Below are positions 27,202-35,670 of a stretch of DNA of 64,000 nt, piece after piece (the stretch's first letter is position 1; each line of letters begins with the position of its first letter). The DNA lies in assembly GCF_014199625.1 (NCBI RefSeq), contig NZ_JACHNY010000002.1, positions 496,001-560,000 on the forward strand, given 5' to 3'. Origin of the DNA: Sphingomonas abaci. GTDB lineage: Bacteria > Pseudomonadota > Alphaproteobacteria > Sphingomonadales > Sphingomonadaceae. The translations under genes and the position numbers were made by a program. The notes below the pieces were generated by a model. The model saw nothing but the letters and a program-made list of their open reading frames with translations, ran no database searches and was not told where the DNA came from.

Positions 27202-28362
27202 TTACTTCCCCTGCGCCTGGGCCGGCTGGCCCTGGGCGGGTTTGGCCTGGTCGGTGAAGGGCACCGCCTTGACCGGCGTGCCGGGCTGGAGGTTCTGCGC
27301 GCCCTCGACGACGACCTTGTCGCCCGGCTTCAGCCCGGCGGTGACCAGCCAATCCTGGCCGACCGTGCGCGGCGCGGTCAACACGCGTGGCTGGAGCTTG
27401 CCGTCGCTACCGACGACCATGACCAGGGGCTGGCCCTTCTCGTCGCGCGTCACGGCGCGCTGCGGCACGAGGATCGCGTTCGAGCGAGTCCCCTCGACCA
27501 GCTCGGCCCGGACGAACATGCCGGGCAGGAGCAGCCCGCGCGGGTTCGGGAAGATCGCGCGGATCGTCTGGCTGCCGGTCGCCGGATCGACCGTGACGTC
27601 GGTGAACTTCAGCGTGCCTTCCGGGCCATAGGGGGTGCCGTCCTCCAGCATCAGACGAACGCGGGCATCCGCGCCGCCCCGCGACACCTGACCGGCCAGG
27701 ATCTGCTGGCGCAGCTTGAGCAGATCGGCGCTCGACTGCTGGATGTCGACATAGATCGGGTCGAGCCGCTGGATGACGGTCAGCGGACTGGTCTGCGCGG
27801 CGGTGACGAGCGCGCCGGTGGTGAAGGTGGAGCGACCGATGCGGCCGCTGATTGGTGCCTTGACCGTGGTGCGGCCGAGATCGATCTGTGCGGTGCGCAA
27901 CGCCGCGGCCTGCGCTGCGACGTCCGCTTGCGCCTGTTGCGCCTGAGTGGTCGCGTTCTCGAAGTCCTGCCGCGAGATGGCGTTGATCTTCACCAGCTCG
28001 CCATAACGACGCGCCAGCGCGTTGGACGAGGCAATGGCCGCCCGGGCCCGGGTCAGCGCGGCGCGCGCGCTGGCGACCTGCGCCTCATAAGGGGCCGGAT
28101 CGATCCGGTAGAGCGGCTGGCCCTGTCGGACCATGTCGCCCTCCTGAAACAGGCGTGCGAGCACCAGGCCATTGACCTGCGGGCGAACCTCCGACGTTTC
28201 ATAGGCATTGGTGCGACCCGGCAACTGGGTGCTGAGCGTCACCGGCTTCTCGGCCACCGTGACGAAGGCCACTTGCGGCGGGCCGGCCGATGGCTGCTGC
28301 GGGGCTTGCCCGCACGCGGCGAGAAGGAGGGCGAAACCCAGCACAGGAGCGATATTTTTCAT
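27202..28362 (-). CDS. RND efflux periplasmic adaptor (membrane fusion protein), lipoprotein
   Basis: Periplasmic adaptor linking permease and channel, 386 aa, AcrA/MexA type. The lipobox LLAAC gives a lipidated C17. Next come the barrel/lipoyl half (VRPQVNGLVLARLFQEGDMV), a helical hairpin (ARAALTRARAAIASSNALARR), the second lipoyl half (VKAPISGRIGRSTFTTGALV) and a beta-barrel. It is the first gene of the operon. The 22-bp palindrome 27 bases upstream of its start is the likely TetR operator. Confidence 0.93.
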   Translation of the reverse strand: MKNIAPVLGFALLLAACGQAPQQPSAGPPQVAFVTVAEKPVTLSTQLPGRTNAYETSEVRPQVNGLVLARLFQEGDMVRQGQPLYRIDPAPYEAQVASARAALTRARAAIASSNALARRYGELVKINAISRQDFENATTQAQQAQADVAAQAAALRTAQIDLGRTTVKAPISGRIGRSTFTTGALVTAAQTSPLTVIQRLDPIYVDIQQSSADLLKLRQQILAGQVSRGGADARVRLMLEDGTPYGPEGTLKFTDVTVDPATGSQTIRAIFPNPRGLLLPGMFVRAELVEGTRSNAILVPQRAVTRDEKGQPLVMVVGSDGKLQPRVLTAPRTVGQDWLVTAGLKPGDKVVVEGAQNLQPGTPVKAVPFTDQAKPAQGQPAQAQGK

Positions 28363-28388
28363 GGCGTCGACCGCGATCCCCGGTTATG

Positions 28389-28410
28389 TGTGAGTGATCG
28401 ATCACTCACA
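28389..28410. promoter_or_regulatory. Perfect 22-bp palindrome, probable TetR operator
   Basis: The half-site TGTGAGTGATC (28389-28399) is followed directly by its exact reverse complement (28400-28410). It lies between the divergent efflux adaptor and TetR genes, as expected for an autoregulating AcrR/TtgR-type repressor. The spacing does not fit a CRP site, which needs six bases between TGTGA and TCACA. Confidence 0.75.
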
Positions 28411-28456
28411 TTTGCGTTCGCCTCTAATCCCCGGCTGGGGCTGTTGGCAAGCCGTC

Positions 28457-29098
28457 ATGAAGGCCAGACGATTGAATTTGTTGCAATGCAGTAATTCGAA
28501 GCGTGCAAGCCGAGCGGATGATCGGCGACGTCACCTGCTGGATGTCAGTCGCGCCCTGTTCGTCGAACACGGATTCCACCAGACTGGCGTTGCGCAGATC
28601 GCCGCCGCGTCGGGCATCAAGGTGGGCCAGATCTATCGCGACTTCGCCAGCAAGGAAGATATCATCGCCGCGATGGCGGAGGTCGACATCCGCGACTTCC
28701 TGGACGAGGCGTCGCTGCGCACGGCGGTGGAGGCCCAGGACAAGGTAGCGATCCGCGCCTGGGTCGATCGCTTCGTGTCAATCGACGATACGGTTGAAGA
28801 ATGTCGGATGTTTACGGAAATCCTCGCCGAAGTCGGGCGCAATCCGCGCATCGCCGATATCCACCGCCGGATCGACCAGCGGATGCGCCAATGTCTGGCC
28901 GCGACGCTGGAGGCGCTGGCTCCCGCCAGCGCGGGCGGTGAGCGGGAGGCACTCAGCGACCTGATCATGATGCTCGGCATGGGGATGATGATCCGCCGCG
29001 TGATCGACCCCGATCGGGACTGGGCGGTGATCGCTCGGCGGGTGGGCGGGATCGTTGACTCTCAACTGGACGCGTTACGCCGCGACGGCGCGCTTTGA
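28457..29098 (+). CDS. TetR/AcrR family transcriptional regulator of the efflux operon
   Basis: A 213-aa one-domain repressor: N-terminal helix-turn-helix (RRRHLLDVSRALFVEHGFHQ, then TGVAQIAAASGIKVGQIYRDFASKED) and a ligand-binding helical C-terminus. It is divergent from the RND operon and next to a perfect palindrome, so local repression relieved by pump substrates is the likely mode. The ATG at 28457 is preferred; a GTG at 28394 lies inside the operator and would add a non-conserved stretch. The DNA-binding domain begins about 20 residues in. Confidence 0.88.
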   Translation: MKARRLNLLQCSNSKRASRADDRRRHLLDVSRALFVEHGFHQTGVAQIAAASGIKVGQIYRDFASKEDIIAAMAEVDIRDFLDEASLRTAVEAQDKVAIRAWVDRFVSIDDTVEECRMFTEILAEVGRNPRIADIHRRIDQRMRQCLAATLEALAPASAGGEREALSDLIMMLGMGMMIRRVIDPDRDWAVIARRVGGIVDSQLDALRRDGAL

Positions 29099-29275
29099 CA
29101 CGGGCCCGCAACATGGTGGTGCTAGGCCAACCGACGGTGCATGTCGCCCGGCGGTGAGATGACTCGAAAGTGAAGCGAGAAAGTCCCTCGTCTTCACAAA
29201 AGCGAAACATGGCCGCCACAGCCCCCGCCTATCCGCCGCCTTCGAGGCACGAGCCGAAAGAGTGGGGAATTGACG

Positions 29276-31702
29276 ATGATGATGGTGATGGTCAGCCGGG
29301 CGCGGCTATTGGGCGGCGTGGCGCTCGGCCTGCTGGCGACGACGCCGGCCTGGGCCGGTACGGCGCCCGCCGGTGCGCCGGCCGCCAGCGCCGATCCGGT
29401 CGCGCCGGCTGCGACGGGCGAGGCGCCGCCGGAGGGCGAGGGGCTGGGCGAAATCGTCGTCACCGCCACCAAGCGCGAGACCAGCCTGCAGAAGACGCCG
29501 ATCGCCATCTCCGTGCTCGGCGCCGAGGCGCTGAAGGACCGCCACGTCCAGAGCCTGCTCGACCTGGCGGACGGCACCGTGCCGAGCTTGCGCGTCGCGA
29601 CCTTCGAGGCGCGCCAGTCGGCGCTGACCATCGGCATCCGCGGCATCGTGCCGTTCGACCAGAACCAGACCGCGCGTGACACCGGGGTCGGCGTCTATAT
29701 CGACGGCGTCTATATCGGTCGCTCGCAGGGCCTGAATTCCGCGCTGTTCGACATCCAGCGGGTCGAGGTGCTCCGCGGGCCGCAGGGCACGCTGTTCGGC
29801 CGCAATACCGAGGGCGGCGCGCTGTCGCTCGTCACCGCCCAGCCGACCGGCAAGTTCGGCGCGACGCTGACCGGCGGAATCGGCAACTACGGCGCCTATA
29901 ACAGCGCGGTGCACCTCAACCTGCCGGAATATCACAACATCTCGATCAAACTGGACGGCGTGCTCCAGCACCAGAACGCCTTCGTCACCAACCCGCTGCC
30001 GGGCTCGGCCGGCTGGGGCTATTTCAACCGTATCGGCGGCCATGCGGCGGCGCTGTGGAAGCCGGTCGACGGCGTCTCGGTCGAGCTCTCCTATGACCAG
30101 GCGAAGGACCAGAACACGCCCTTCTACAGCCAGTTGGTCAATTACAACCCGGCTGGCCTGCCGGTCGCGACGCTGGCGCAGATCGCCGGCAATGGCGGCA
30201 AGCTTCCCTCGGGCACCATCGCGCCGCTGTCGCCGTTGGTGGTGGTGTCGGGCGACGACCGCATGAAGCGCGCTGATATCGGCGTTCCCCAGCAGCTCAG
30301 CGTCGACCAGACGCATGGCTTCTCGACCAAGCTCAACTACCAGATCACGCCCGACCTGGAACTGCGCTCGATCACCGCCTGGCGCGGCGTCACCACCGAC
30401 CAGTGGGACAATTCCGGCGGCGCGCACCGCACCGTGTTCCTGCCGAACAGCAAGTTCAGCCGCTACAGCCTGTCGTTCATGCAGCAGCATCAGTTCAGCC
30501 AGGAGTTCCAAGCGGTCGGCAACCTGCCGCAATTCGATTATGTCGCGGGCCTCTATTACTTCACCGAGAACGCACGCGAGACGGCGGCGACGCCCTCCAC
30601 CAACCAGTGGAATGCCGACGGTACCGGCTATACCATCCTGTCGCAGGTCGCGCTGGGCACGATCACGTCGAACAATCAGGGCTGGGCGCCCGGTTCCTTC
30701 TTCTTCCAGCGCGGCAGCGTCGCCCGCGCCTATAGCTACGCGGCGTTCGCGCAGGGTACCTACACGCCGGCGGGCTTCGACGCCTTCCATCTGACGTTCG
30801 GCGGCCGCTACACGCGCGACAAGCGCAACGGCACGCTTTACCTGGTGCAGGGCAAGGCGGCCAACTTCCCCTTCACCTTCGACACCAACCGCTTCGACCC
30901 GATGGTGACGGCGGCGTTCGACGCCACCGATGCGATCCACCTTTATGCGAAATATTCGACTGGTTACCGCGCCGGCGGCGCCAACGACCGGTCGCAGACC
31001 TTCGCCGCGTTCGGACCGGAGACGGTCAAGTCCTATGAAATCGGGTCCAAGATGGACCTGTTCGACAAGCGCGTCCGCCTGAACCTGGCCGGCTATATCA
31101 TGGACCGTACTGGCACGCAGATCGACTTCGACAATGTCGACACCAATCCATCCAGCCCGACCTACAACCTCCATACCGAGGAAACCCGAAATGCGCCGGG
31201 CACATCGAAGATCCGCGGGATCGAGGCGGATCTGACCGCCAACCCGGTTGACGGCCTGACGGTCGGCGCCTCCTACGCCTATACCTATACCAACATCCCG
31301 CTGACGCCCAATCCGTTCCTGAACAACACGCCGACCCAGGTCTTCGTGGTGTTCACGCCGCGCAACGCCGCCTCGGCCTATGCGGATTATGAAAGGCCGC
31401 TGGCGGGTTCGGATGCCAAGCTCCGCTTCCATCTGGACGGCAACTACGCCGATCCGGTCTACAGCTTCCAGAACGAGGCGACGCGGACCGATCGGAGCTT
31501 CGTGATGAATGGCCGCATCGCGCTGGCGGACATTCCCTTGACCGGCGCGGGCACGACGATGACCGTCTCGCTGTGGAGCCGCAACCTGCTCGATACCAGC
31601 TTCATCTACCGCCGTTCAGCCGCCAACGCCCGGACCCTGGGCGATTATGCGAACTTCAACCCGCCCCGCACCGTCGGTGTGGAAGCGAGCGTCCGCTTCT
31701 GA
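29276..31702 (+). CDS. TonB-dependent outer-membrane receptor
   Basis: Outer-membrane active transporter, 808 aa. Signal peptide (SRARLLGGVALGLLATTPAWA), an Ala/Pro/Glu-rich spacer, then a plug (EIVVTATKRETSLQKTPIAISV; EVLRGPQGTLFGRNTEGGAL) and a 22-strand barrel ending in a C-terminal aromatic (VEASVRF). The sequence type is the large sphingomonad group of CirA/FecA-like receptors used for siderophores, plant glycosides or other organic ligands; the ligand cannot be inferred. No SusD, TonB or uptake genes are adjacent. Three tandem ATGs (29276, 29279, 29282) make the exact start uncertain. Confidence 0.92.
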   Translation: MMMVMVSRARLLGGVALGLLATTPAWAGTAPAGAPAASADPVAPAATGEAPPEGEGLGEIVVTATKRETSLQKTPIAISVLGAEALKDRHVQSLLDLADGTVPSLRVATFEARQSALTIGIRGIVPFDQNQTARDTGVGVYIDGVYIGRSQGLNSALFDIQRVEVLRGPQGTLFGRNTEGGALSLVTAQPTGKFGATLTGGIGNYGAYNSAVHLNLPEYHNISIKLDGVLQHQNAFVTNPLPGSAGWGYFNRIGGHAAALWKPVDGVSVELSYDQAKDQNTPFYSQLVNYNPAGLPVATLAQIAGNGGKLPSGTIAPLSPLVVVSGDDRMKRADIGVPQQLSVDQTHGFSTKLNYQITPDLELRSITAWRGVTTDQWDNSGGAHRTVFLPNSKFSRYSLSFMQQHQFSQEFQAVGNLPQFDYVAGLYYFTENARETAATPSTNQWNADGTGYTILSQVALGTITSNNQGWAPGSFFFQRGSVARAYSYAAFAQGTYTPAGFDAFHLTFGGRYTRDKRNGTLYLVQGKAANFPFTFDTNRFDPMVTAAFDATDAIHLYAKYSTGYRAGGANDRSQTFAAFGPETVKSYEIGSKMDLFDKRVRLNLAGYIMDRTGTQIDFDNVDTNPSSPTYNLHTEETRNAPGTSKIRGIEADLTANPVDGLTVGASYAYTYTNIPLTPNPFLNNTPTQVFVVFTPRNAASAYADYERPLAGSDAKLRFHLDGNYADPVYSFQNEATRTDRSFVMNGRIALADIPLTGAGTTMTVSLWSRNLLDTSFIYRRSAANARTLGDYANFNPPRTVGVEASVRF

Positions 31703-31705
31703 TCA

Positions 31706-31739
31706 CGGCCCGGCCGGTGGGGCACCGCCGGCCGGGCCG
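31706..31739 (+). terminator. Hairpin terminator after the TonB receptor gene
   Basis: Perfect 12-bp stem CGGCCCGGCCGG (31706-31717) with its complement (31728-31739) around a 10-base loop, starting three bases after the stop. No T-run follows. Confidence 0.55.
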
Positions 31740-31806
31740 AACATGCAGGAAGGGGCCAGCGCCGATGGCGGTGCCGTCCCCTTCTTGGCGTTCGCGATGG
31801 CCGGGA

Positions 31807-33030
31807 TCAGCCGCGGACGAGCAATCCGTGATGCTTCTTGCCGGCGGACACGCGCAGCGGTTCCTCGCCGACGGTCAGCACCGCCGCTTCGTCCACCGCC
31901 TTTTCGCCGCCGATCCGCGCGCCGCCGCCGGCGATCAGCCGTCGCGCCTCGCCCTTCGACTTGGCGAAGCCCAAGCCCATCAAAGCGTCGACCAGCGTCA
32001 CCGGGCCACCGACCGCGAAGCGGGGCAGGGCGTCGCCGCTCTGGCCCTCCTCGAAGGTCCGGCGCGCCGTCTCGGCCGCTTCGGCGGCGGCGGCGGGGCC
32101 ACGGCACATCGCGGTCGCCTCGTTGGCCAAAATTTTCTTGGCTTCGTTGATCTCCGCGCCGGGCAGCGCCTCCAGCCGCCGGATCTCGTCCAGCGGCAGG
32201 TCGGTGAACAAGCGGAGGAAACGGCCGACATCACGATCGTCGGTGTTGCGCCAGAACTGCCAGTAATCGAAATGCGGCAGCTGGTCCTCGTGCAGCCACA
32301 CCGCGCCCGACATGGTCTTACCCATCTTGCCGCCATCGGCGGTGGTGATCAGCGGCGTGGTGACGCCGAACACCTCGGTGCCGTCCATACGGCGGGCCAG
32401 CTCGATGCCGTTGACGATATTGCCCCATTGGTCGGACCCGCCCATTTGCAGACGACAGCCGGCGCGGCGCGACAATTCCAGAAAGTCATAGGCCTGGAGG
32501 ATCATGTAGTTGAACTCGAGGAAGCTGAGCGACTGCTCGCGATCCAGCCGCAGCTTGACCGAATCGAACGACAGCATCCGGTTGACCGAGAAATGCTGGC
32601 CGACATCGCGTAGGAAGGGGATGTATTCCAGCGTATCGAGCCAGTCGGCATTGTCGACCATCACCGCATCGCTCGGCCCGTCGCCGAAGGTCAGGAAGCG
32701 TTCGAAGATGCGACGGATCGAAGCGACGTTGGCGCGGATGCCTTCCTCGCCCAGCAGCTTGCGCGCCTCGTCCTTGAAGCTCGGGTCGCCGATCTTGCCG
32801 GTGCCGCCCCCCATCAGCACGATCGGCTTGTGCCCGGTCTGCTGCATCCTGCGGAGCAACATGATCTGCACCAGGCTGCCGACATGAAGCGACGGCGCGG
32901 TCGGGTCGAAGCCGATATAGCCCGGCACAACTCCCTGGGCGGCCAGCGTGTCGAGCGCGGTCGCATCGGTCATCTGGTGGATATAGCCGCGCTGCGACAG
33001 TACGGTCAGAAGGTCGGACTGGTAGGACAT
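31807..33030 (-). CDS. tyrS: Tyrosine-tRNA ligase
   Basis: Class Ic aminoacyl-tRNA synthetase charging tRNA-Tyr, 407 aa. The HIGH-equivalent is PSLHVGS, the KMSKS-equivalent is KMGKT, and tyrosine-pocket residues lie in [11 protein letters not shown] and GGSDQWGNI. The C-terminal S4-like domain ([28 protein letters not shown]) binds the tRNA. ATG at 33030. It is a lone gene with no visible T-box or attenuator in the 68-base upstream gap. Confidence 0.96.
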   Translation of the reverse strand: MSYQSDLLTVLSQRGYIHQMTDATALDTLAAQGVVPGYIGFDPTAPSLHVGSLVQIMLLRRMQQTGHKPIVLMGGGTGKIGDPSFKDEARKLLGEEGIRANVASIRRIFERFLTFGDGPSDAVMVDNADWLDTLEYIPFLRDVGQHFSVNRMLSFDSVKLRLDREQSLSFLEFNYMILQAYDFLELSRRAGCRLQMGGSDQWGNIVNGIELARRMDGTEVFGVTTPLITTADGGKMGKTMSGAVWLHEDQLPHFDYWQFWRNTDDRDVGRFLRLFTDLPLDEIRRLEALPGAEINEAKKILANEATAMCRGPAAAAEAAETARRTFEEGQSGDALPRFAVGGPVTLVDALMGLGFAKSKGEARRLIAGGGARIGGEKAVDEAAVLTVGEEPLRVSAGKKHHGLLVRG

Positions 33031-33098
33031 GAGCGCGGGTTAGCAAGTGCCGGAGCGCCCGTCACCTGTCGCAATAGCCGGAGCGGACGACGGTCCGG

Positions 33099-33521
33099 TC
33101 AGGCCGTCATCCGCGCGAAGCCCAGGAACACCGCCTTCAGCGCGATGTCGTCGACCATGGCCACGTCGACCGCCACGCGCCGGCTGAAGGCATCGGGGGA
33201 CATCGCGCTCTGGTCGCGATAGGTCATCGACCAGTCGCCAAACTGCCGCGCGGCGATCAAGCCTTCGAAGATGATCGCCACATGCGAATGGCGGCGATCG
33301 GTGCGGATCAGGGTCAGTCGTCGGGCTACCGCCTCGGCCGGGCCTTCCAATGCCTGCAGATAGCTGGTTGGGTCGGCGAGCAGCAAGCCGGACAAATCTT
33401 CGACGGGGTTGTTGCGATCGCATTGCGCCAATAGGCTGGCGATGTCGGCCTGTCGCGATCCCGTCCTCGCCCGGCTGATATAGACTACCCGCGCGAGCTG
33501 CCCCTGCGCCACCAATTTCAC
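33099..33521 (-). CDS. Short BLUF-domain blue-light receptor
   Basis: A 140-aa FAD-binding photoreceptor without an output domain. The flavin-switch residues are present: Y14 in RVVYISRA, N38 in DRNNPVEDLSGLLL, Q56 in YLQALEG and the W97/M99 pair in FGDWSM. Family members signal by protein contact with a partner. A second short BLUF gene lies at 60006-60398. The GTG at 33521 is taken as the start because the fold begins within ten residues; no clear ribosome-binding site helps. Confidence 0.88.
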   Translation of the reverse strand: MKLVAQGQLARVVYISRARTGSRQADIASLLAQCDRNNPVEDLSGLLLADPTSYLQALEGPAEAVARRLTLIRTDRRHSHVAIIFEGLIAARQFGDWSMTYRDQSAMSPDAFSRRVAVDVAMVDDIALKAVFLGFARMTA

Positions 33522-33609
33522 CCCTGTCCTGCGCGCCCGAAGCCCGACTCGACCAGAGTTAGCGCACGTTTACAAGGATTAAATGGACCGTTTCCGGTGC
33601 TTCTCCAAA

Positions 33610-33795
33610 TCAGCGAAACAGCGCGACCAGCGCCGAGATCAGGGTCGCCCCGCCGATCGGGGCCAGGAGGAGGAGGAGCAGGTTGAAGCCAATGATGCCG
33701 CCAAGCACCTCCTCCTGCCGTTGGCTGAGCCTAGGCGTCCGCCGGGGTGGCTGCCACGGGGGCGGTGGCGGGTCATTCTTGAAGTCGACGAACAT
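33610..33795 (-). CDS. Small proline-rich single-helix membrane protein
   Basis: A 61-aa protein: a proline-rich cytoplasmic start (DPPPPPWQPPRR), a short charged stretch (LSQRQEEVLGG) and a hydrophobic segment (IIGFNLLLLLLAPIGGATL) to the end. I do not recognise a family, though similar short proline-rich proteins with one helix occur in other sphingomonads as far as I recall. The ATG at 33795 is preferred to an upstream one at 33861 because the added residues are low complexity. Confidence 0.6.
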   Translation of the reverse strand: MFVDFKNDPPPPPWQPPRRTPRLSQRQEEVLGGIIGFNLLLLLLAPIGGATLISALVALFR

Positions 33796-33901
33796 GCGGC
33801 CTGTCCCGCCGGGCGGTGAGGATGACGACGCAGGCGCCCGAAACCCCGCCACCATGCTCAACGCGCGACCAGGCTCGTCGCTCCCTCGGCGTAGATCGAA
33901 A

Positions 33902-34624
33902 TCAGGCCGACAACATCCGCGCCGCCGCCGGCGGCCGGTTGGCGAGCAAGGTGACGCGGCGACCGACGCGATCGATCAATCCCTCGGCCTGCAGAGCCAT
34001 GAGCGTCCGGTTAACATGGACCGAGGTGAGGCCGGTCGCGTCACCAATCTCCTCCTGGGTCAGGGGCAGGATCAGCGAATCGCGGATCGTCAGGCCGGCA
34101 TCCCGACACCGGGCGGTGAGTTCCTGAAGCAAGGCGAGCACCCGGCCACGCGCATCGCGGCGGCCCAGGCTGACGATCCAGTCGCAGGCCATGTTCGCAT
34201 CGAGGATCGACTCGTTCCACAAGGCGCGGGCGATGGCGGCCCGGCTCTCCGCCAGCGCCGCGATCGCGGTGTGCGGGATCTTGACGAGTTCGACATCCGA
34301 CAGGGTCGACACGGTCTGGGCTGCGATCGGCAAGTCGCCGCTGCGCACGCCCAGCACATCGCCCGCGACGAACACGCCGGTGATCTGCCGCTGCCCGTCG
34401 GACAATAGGCCATAGCGGCAGGCATAGCCACTCAGCAGCTGCATGACCGCATGGTCCTGCTGGCCCTCGTCGATCAACCGCCGACCACGGCCGATCCGCT
34501 CGACCTGCGCCGGCAGGGCGAGGATCGCCTGGCGGTCGGCGGCGGGCAGCGGGGCATACCGCTCCAGTCGGCGGACGAGACGGGCCAAGGGCGCATTGCT
34601 ATCCATCATCAAATCACCGATCAT
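33902..34624 (-). CDS. Crp/Fnr family transcriptional regulator
   Basis: A 240-aa regulator: N-terminal cyclic-nucleotide-binding-type barrel (about 20-130, with LSGYACRYGLLSDGQRQITGVFVAGDVLG) and a C-terminal winged helix-turn-helix (LTQEEIGDATGLTSVHVNRTLMAL). It lacks the N-terminal cysteine cluster of FNR, so it is not an oxygen-sensing iron-sulfur protein. The recognition helix reads TSVHVNRT instead of the E-x-x-S-R that reads TTGAT, so it is unlikely to bind the FNR box at 10169. Starts at 34624, 34609 or 34606 are all possible. Confidence 0.85.
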   Translation of the reverse strand: MIGDLMMDSNAPLARLVRRLERYAPLPAADRQAILALPAQVERIGRGRRLIDEGQQDHAVMQLLSGYACRYGLLSDGQRQITGVFVAGDVLGVRSGDLPIAAQTVSTLSDVELVKIPHTAIAALAESRAAIARALWNESILDANMACDWIVSLGRRDARGRVLALLQELTARCRDAGLTIRDSLILPLTQEEIGDATGLTSVHVNRTLMALQAEGLIDRVGRRVTLLANRPPAAARMLSA

Positions 34625-34718
34625 GACAATATCGTTTACGTGTCTGTTAGGCGCCGGTTGCCGACCCCCACGCAACTACCTGTGTTAACTCGATGCGATG
34701 AGGCGATTTTCTTCAACG

Positions 34719-35627
34719 TCAGAGGCCAAGGGGCCGGCGTTCGCGGATTAGGTCGATCAACAGACGCAAGCCGGTGGGCACCTGGCGGCGACTGGAATAA
34801 TAGATGTGATAGCCGGGCCCGGTGGTCGCCCAGTCGCTCAGCACCGGCACCAGCGTTCCCGCCGCGACATGGGGCGCGACATTGTGCTCCATCGCATACA
34901 TCAGGCCCACTCCGGCCAGCGCCAGGGCGAGCATGGCGCGGCCGTCGTCGACGATGATGCGGCTGGGTACGGCGACGGCGAACTCGCCCTGCGATCCTTC
35001 GAATTCCCAGCGATAGATGCGGTCGTCGCCGAGGCGCACGCCCAGGCAATGATGATCGCGCAATGCTTCGGGATGGGCGGGCACGCCGTGCCGCTCGATA
35101 TAGGCGGGGGCCGCGACCACCATCCAGCGCAAATCGGCGGACAGGCGCTGCGCGACCATGTCCTCGGGCACCGTGTCGCCGTGGCGAATGCCCGCATCGA
35201 AGCCGCCGTCGATCACATCGACCATCCGATCACGCGCGGCGATGTCGACTTGGATGCCGGGATAACGGTCGGCGAAGACCGGCAGCACCGGCGCGAGTAG
35301 CAACGAAGCGGCATCGGCCAGCACGTTGAGGCGGATTCGGCCAGTCGGCGTGTCACGGTGGCGGTTGAGGTCGTCGATCGCCTGGTCAATTCGCGCGAAC
35401 GGGTCGGTCACCGCGTCACGCAACGCCGCGCCCGCTTCGGTCAGCGTGACGCTGCGGTTGGTACGGTGGAGCAGCCGCACGCCGAGCCGCGCCTCCAGGC
35501 CCTTCAGCGCATGGCTCAGCGCAGAGGCGCTGACGCCCATCTCGATGCCGGCAAGGCGAAAGTTGCGATGCCGGGCGATCGCAAGGAAATAGGTGAGATC
35601 GGCGAGGTCCGAACGGCGGGTCGACAT
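34719..35627 (-). CDS. LysR family transcriptional regulator
   Basis: A 302-aa regulator with an N-terminal winged helix-turn-helix (FLAIARHRNFRLAGIEMG, VSASALSHALKGLEARLG, VRLLHRTNRSVTLTEAG) and a periplasmic-binding-protein-like effector domain. It is of the CrgA/DmlR-like group. It follows paoC on the same strand by 43 bases, so it may be read through from the aldehyde oxidoreductase operon or act on it. ATG at 35627. Confidence 0.88.
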   Translation of the reverse strand: MSTRRSDLADLTYFLAIARHRNFRLAGIEMGVSASALSHALKGLEARLGVRLLHRTNRSVTLTEAGAALRDAVTDPFARIDQAIDDLNRHRDTPTGRIRLNVLADAASLLLAPVLPVFADRYPGIQVDIAARDRMVDVIDGGFDAGIRHGDTVPEDMVAQRLSADLRWMVVAAPAYIERHGVPAHPEALRDHHCLGVRLGDDRIYRWEFEGSQGEFAVAVPSRIIVDDGRAMLALALAGVGLMYAMEHNVAPHVAAGTLVPVLSDWATTGPGYHIYYSSRRQVPTGLRLLIDLIRERRPLGL

Positions 35628-35670
35628 GCGCCACCTTGCGCGCCATCGACCCGCCCAGGCAAGGCCGGCG

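Noticed and set aside
28389..28410. CRP-type site in the efflux intergenic region
   Set aside because: TGTGA and TCACA are present but 12 bases apart instead of six; a TetR operator explains the full palindrome better.
25114..28494. Very long open frame on the plus strand opposite the RND genes (about 1126 codons)
   Set aside because: It is antisense to well-defined efflux genes, has Arg/Gly/Asp-rich composition with no domain, and is the usual artefact of high-G+C codon bias.
29170..29197. Imperfect hairpin GTGAAGCGAG / CTCGTCTTCAC upstream of the TonB receptor
   Set aside because: One bulge, short stem, and no riboswitch-like surroundings; it may be chance.
33902..34624. This Crp/Fnr protein as the regulator of the 10169 FNR box
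   Set aside because: It lacks both the FNR cysteine cluster and the E-x-x-S-R recognition residues.
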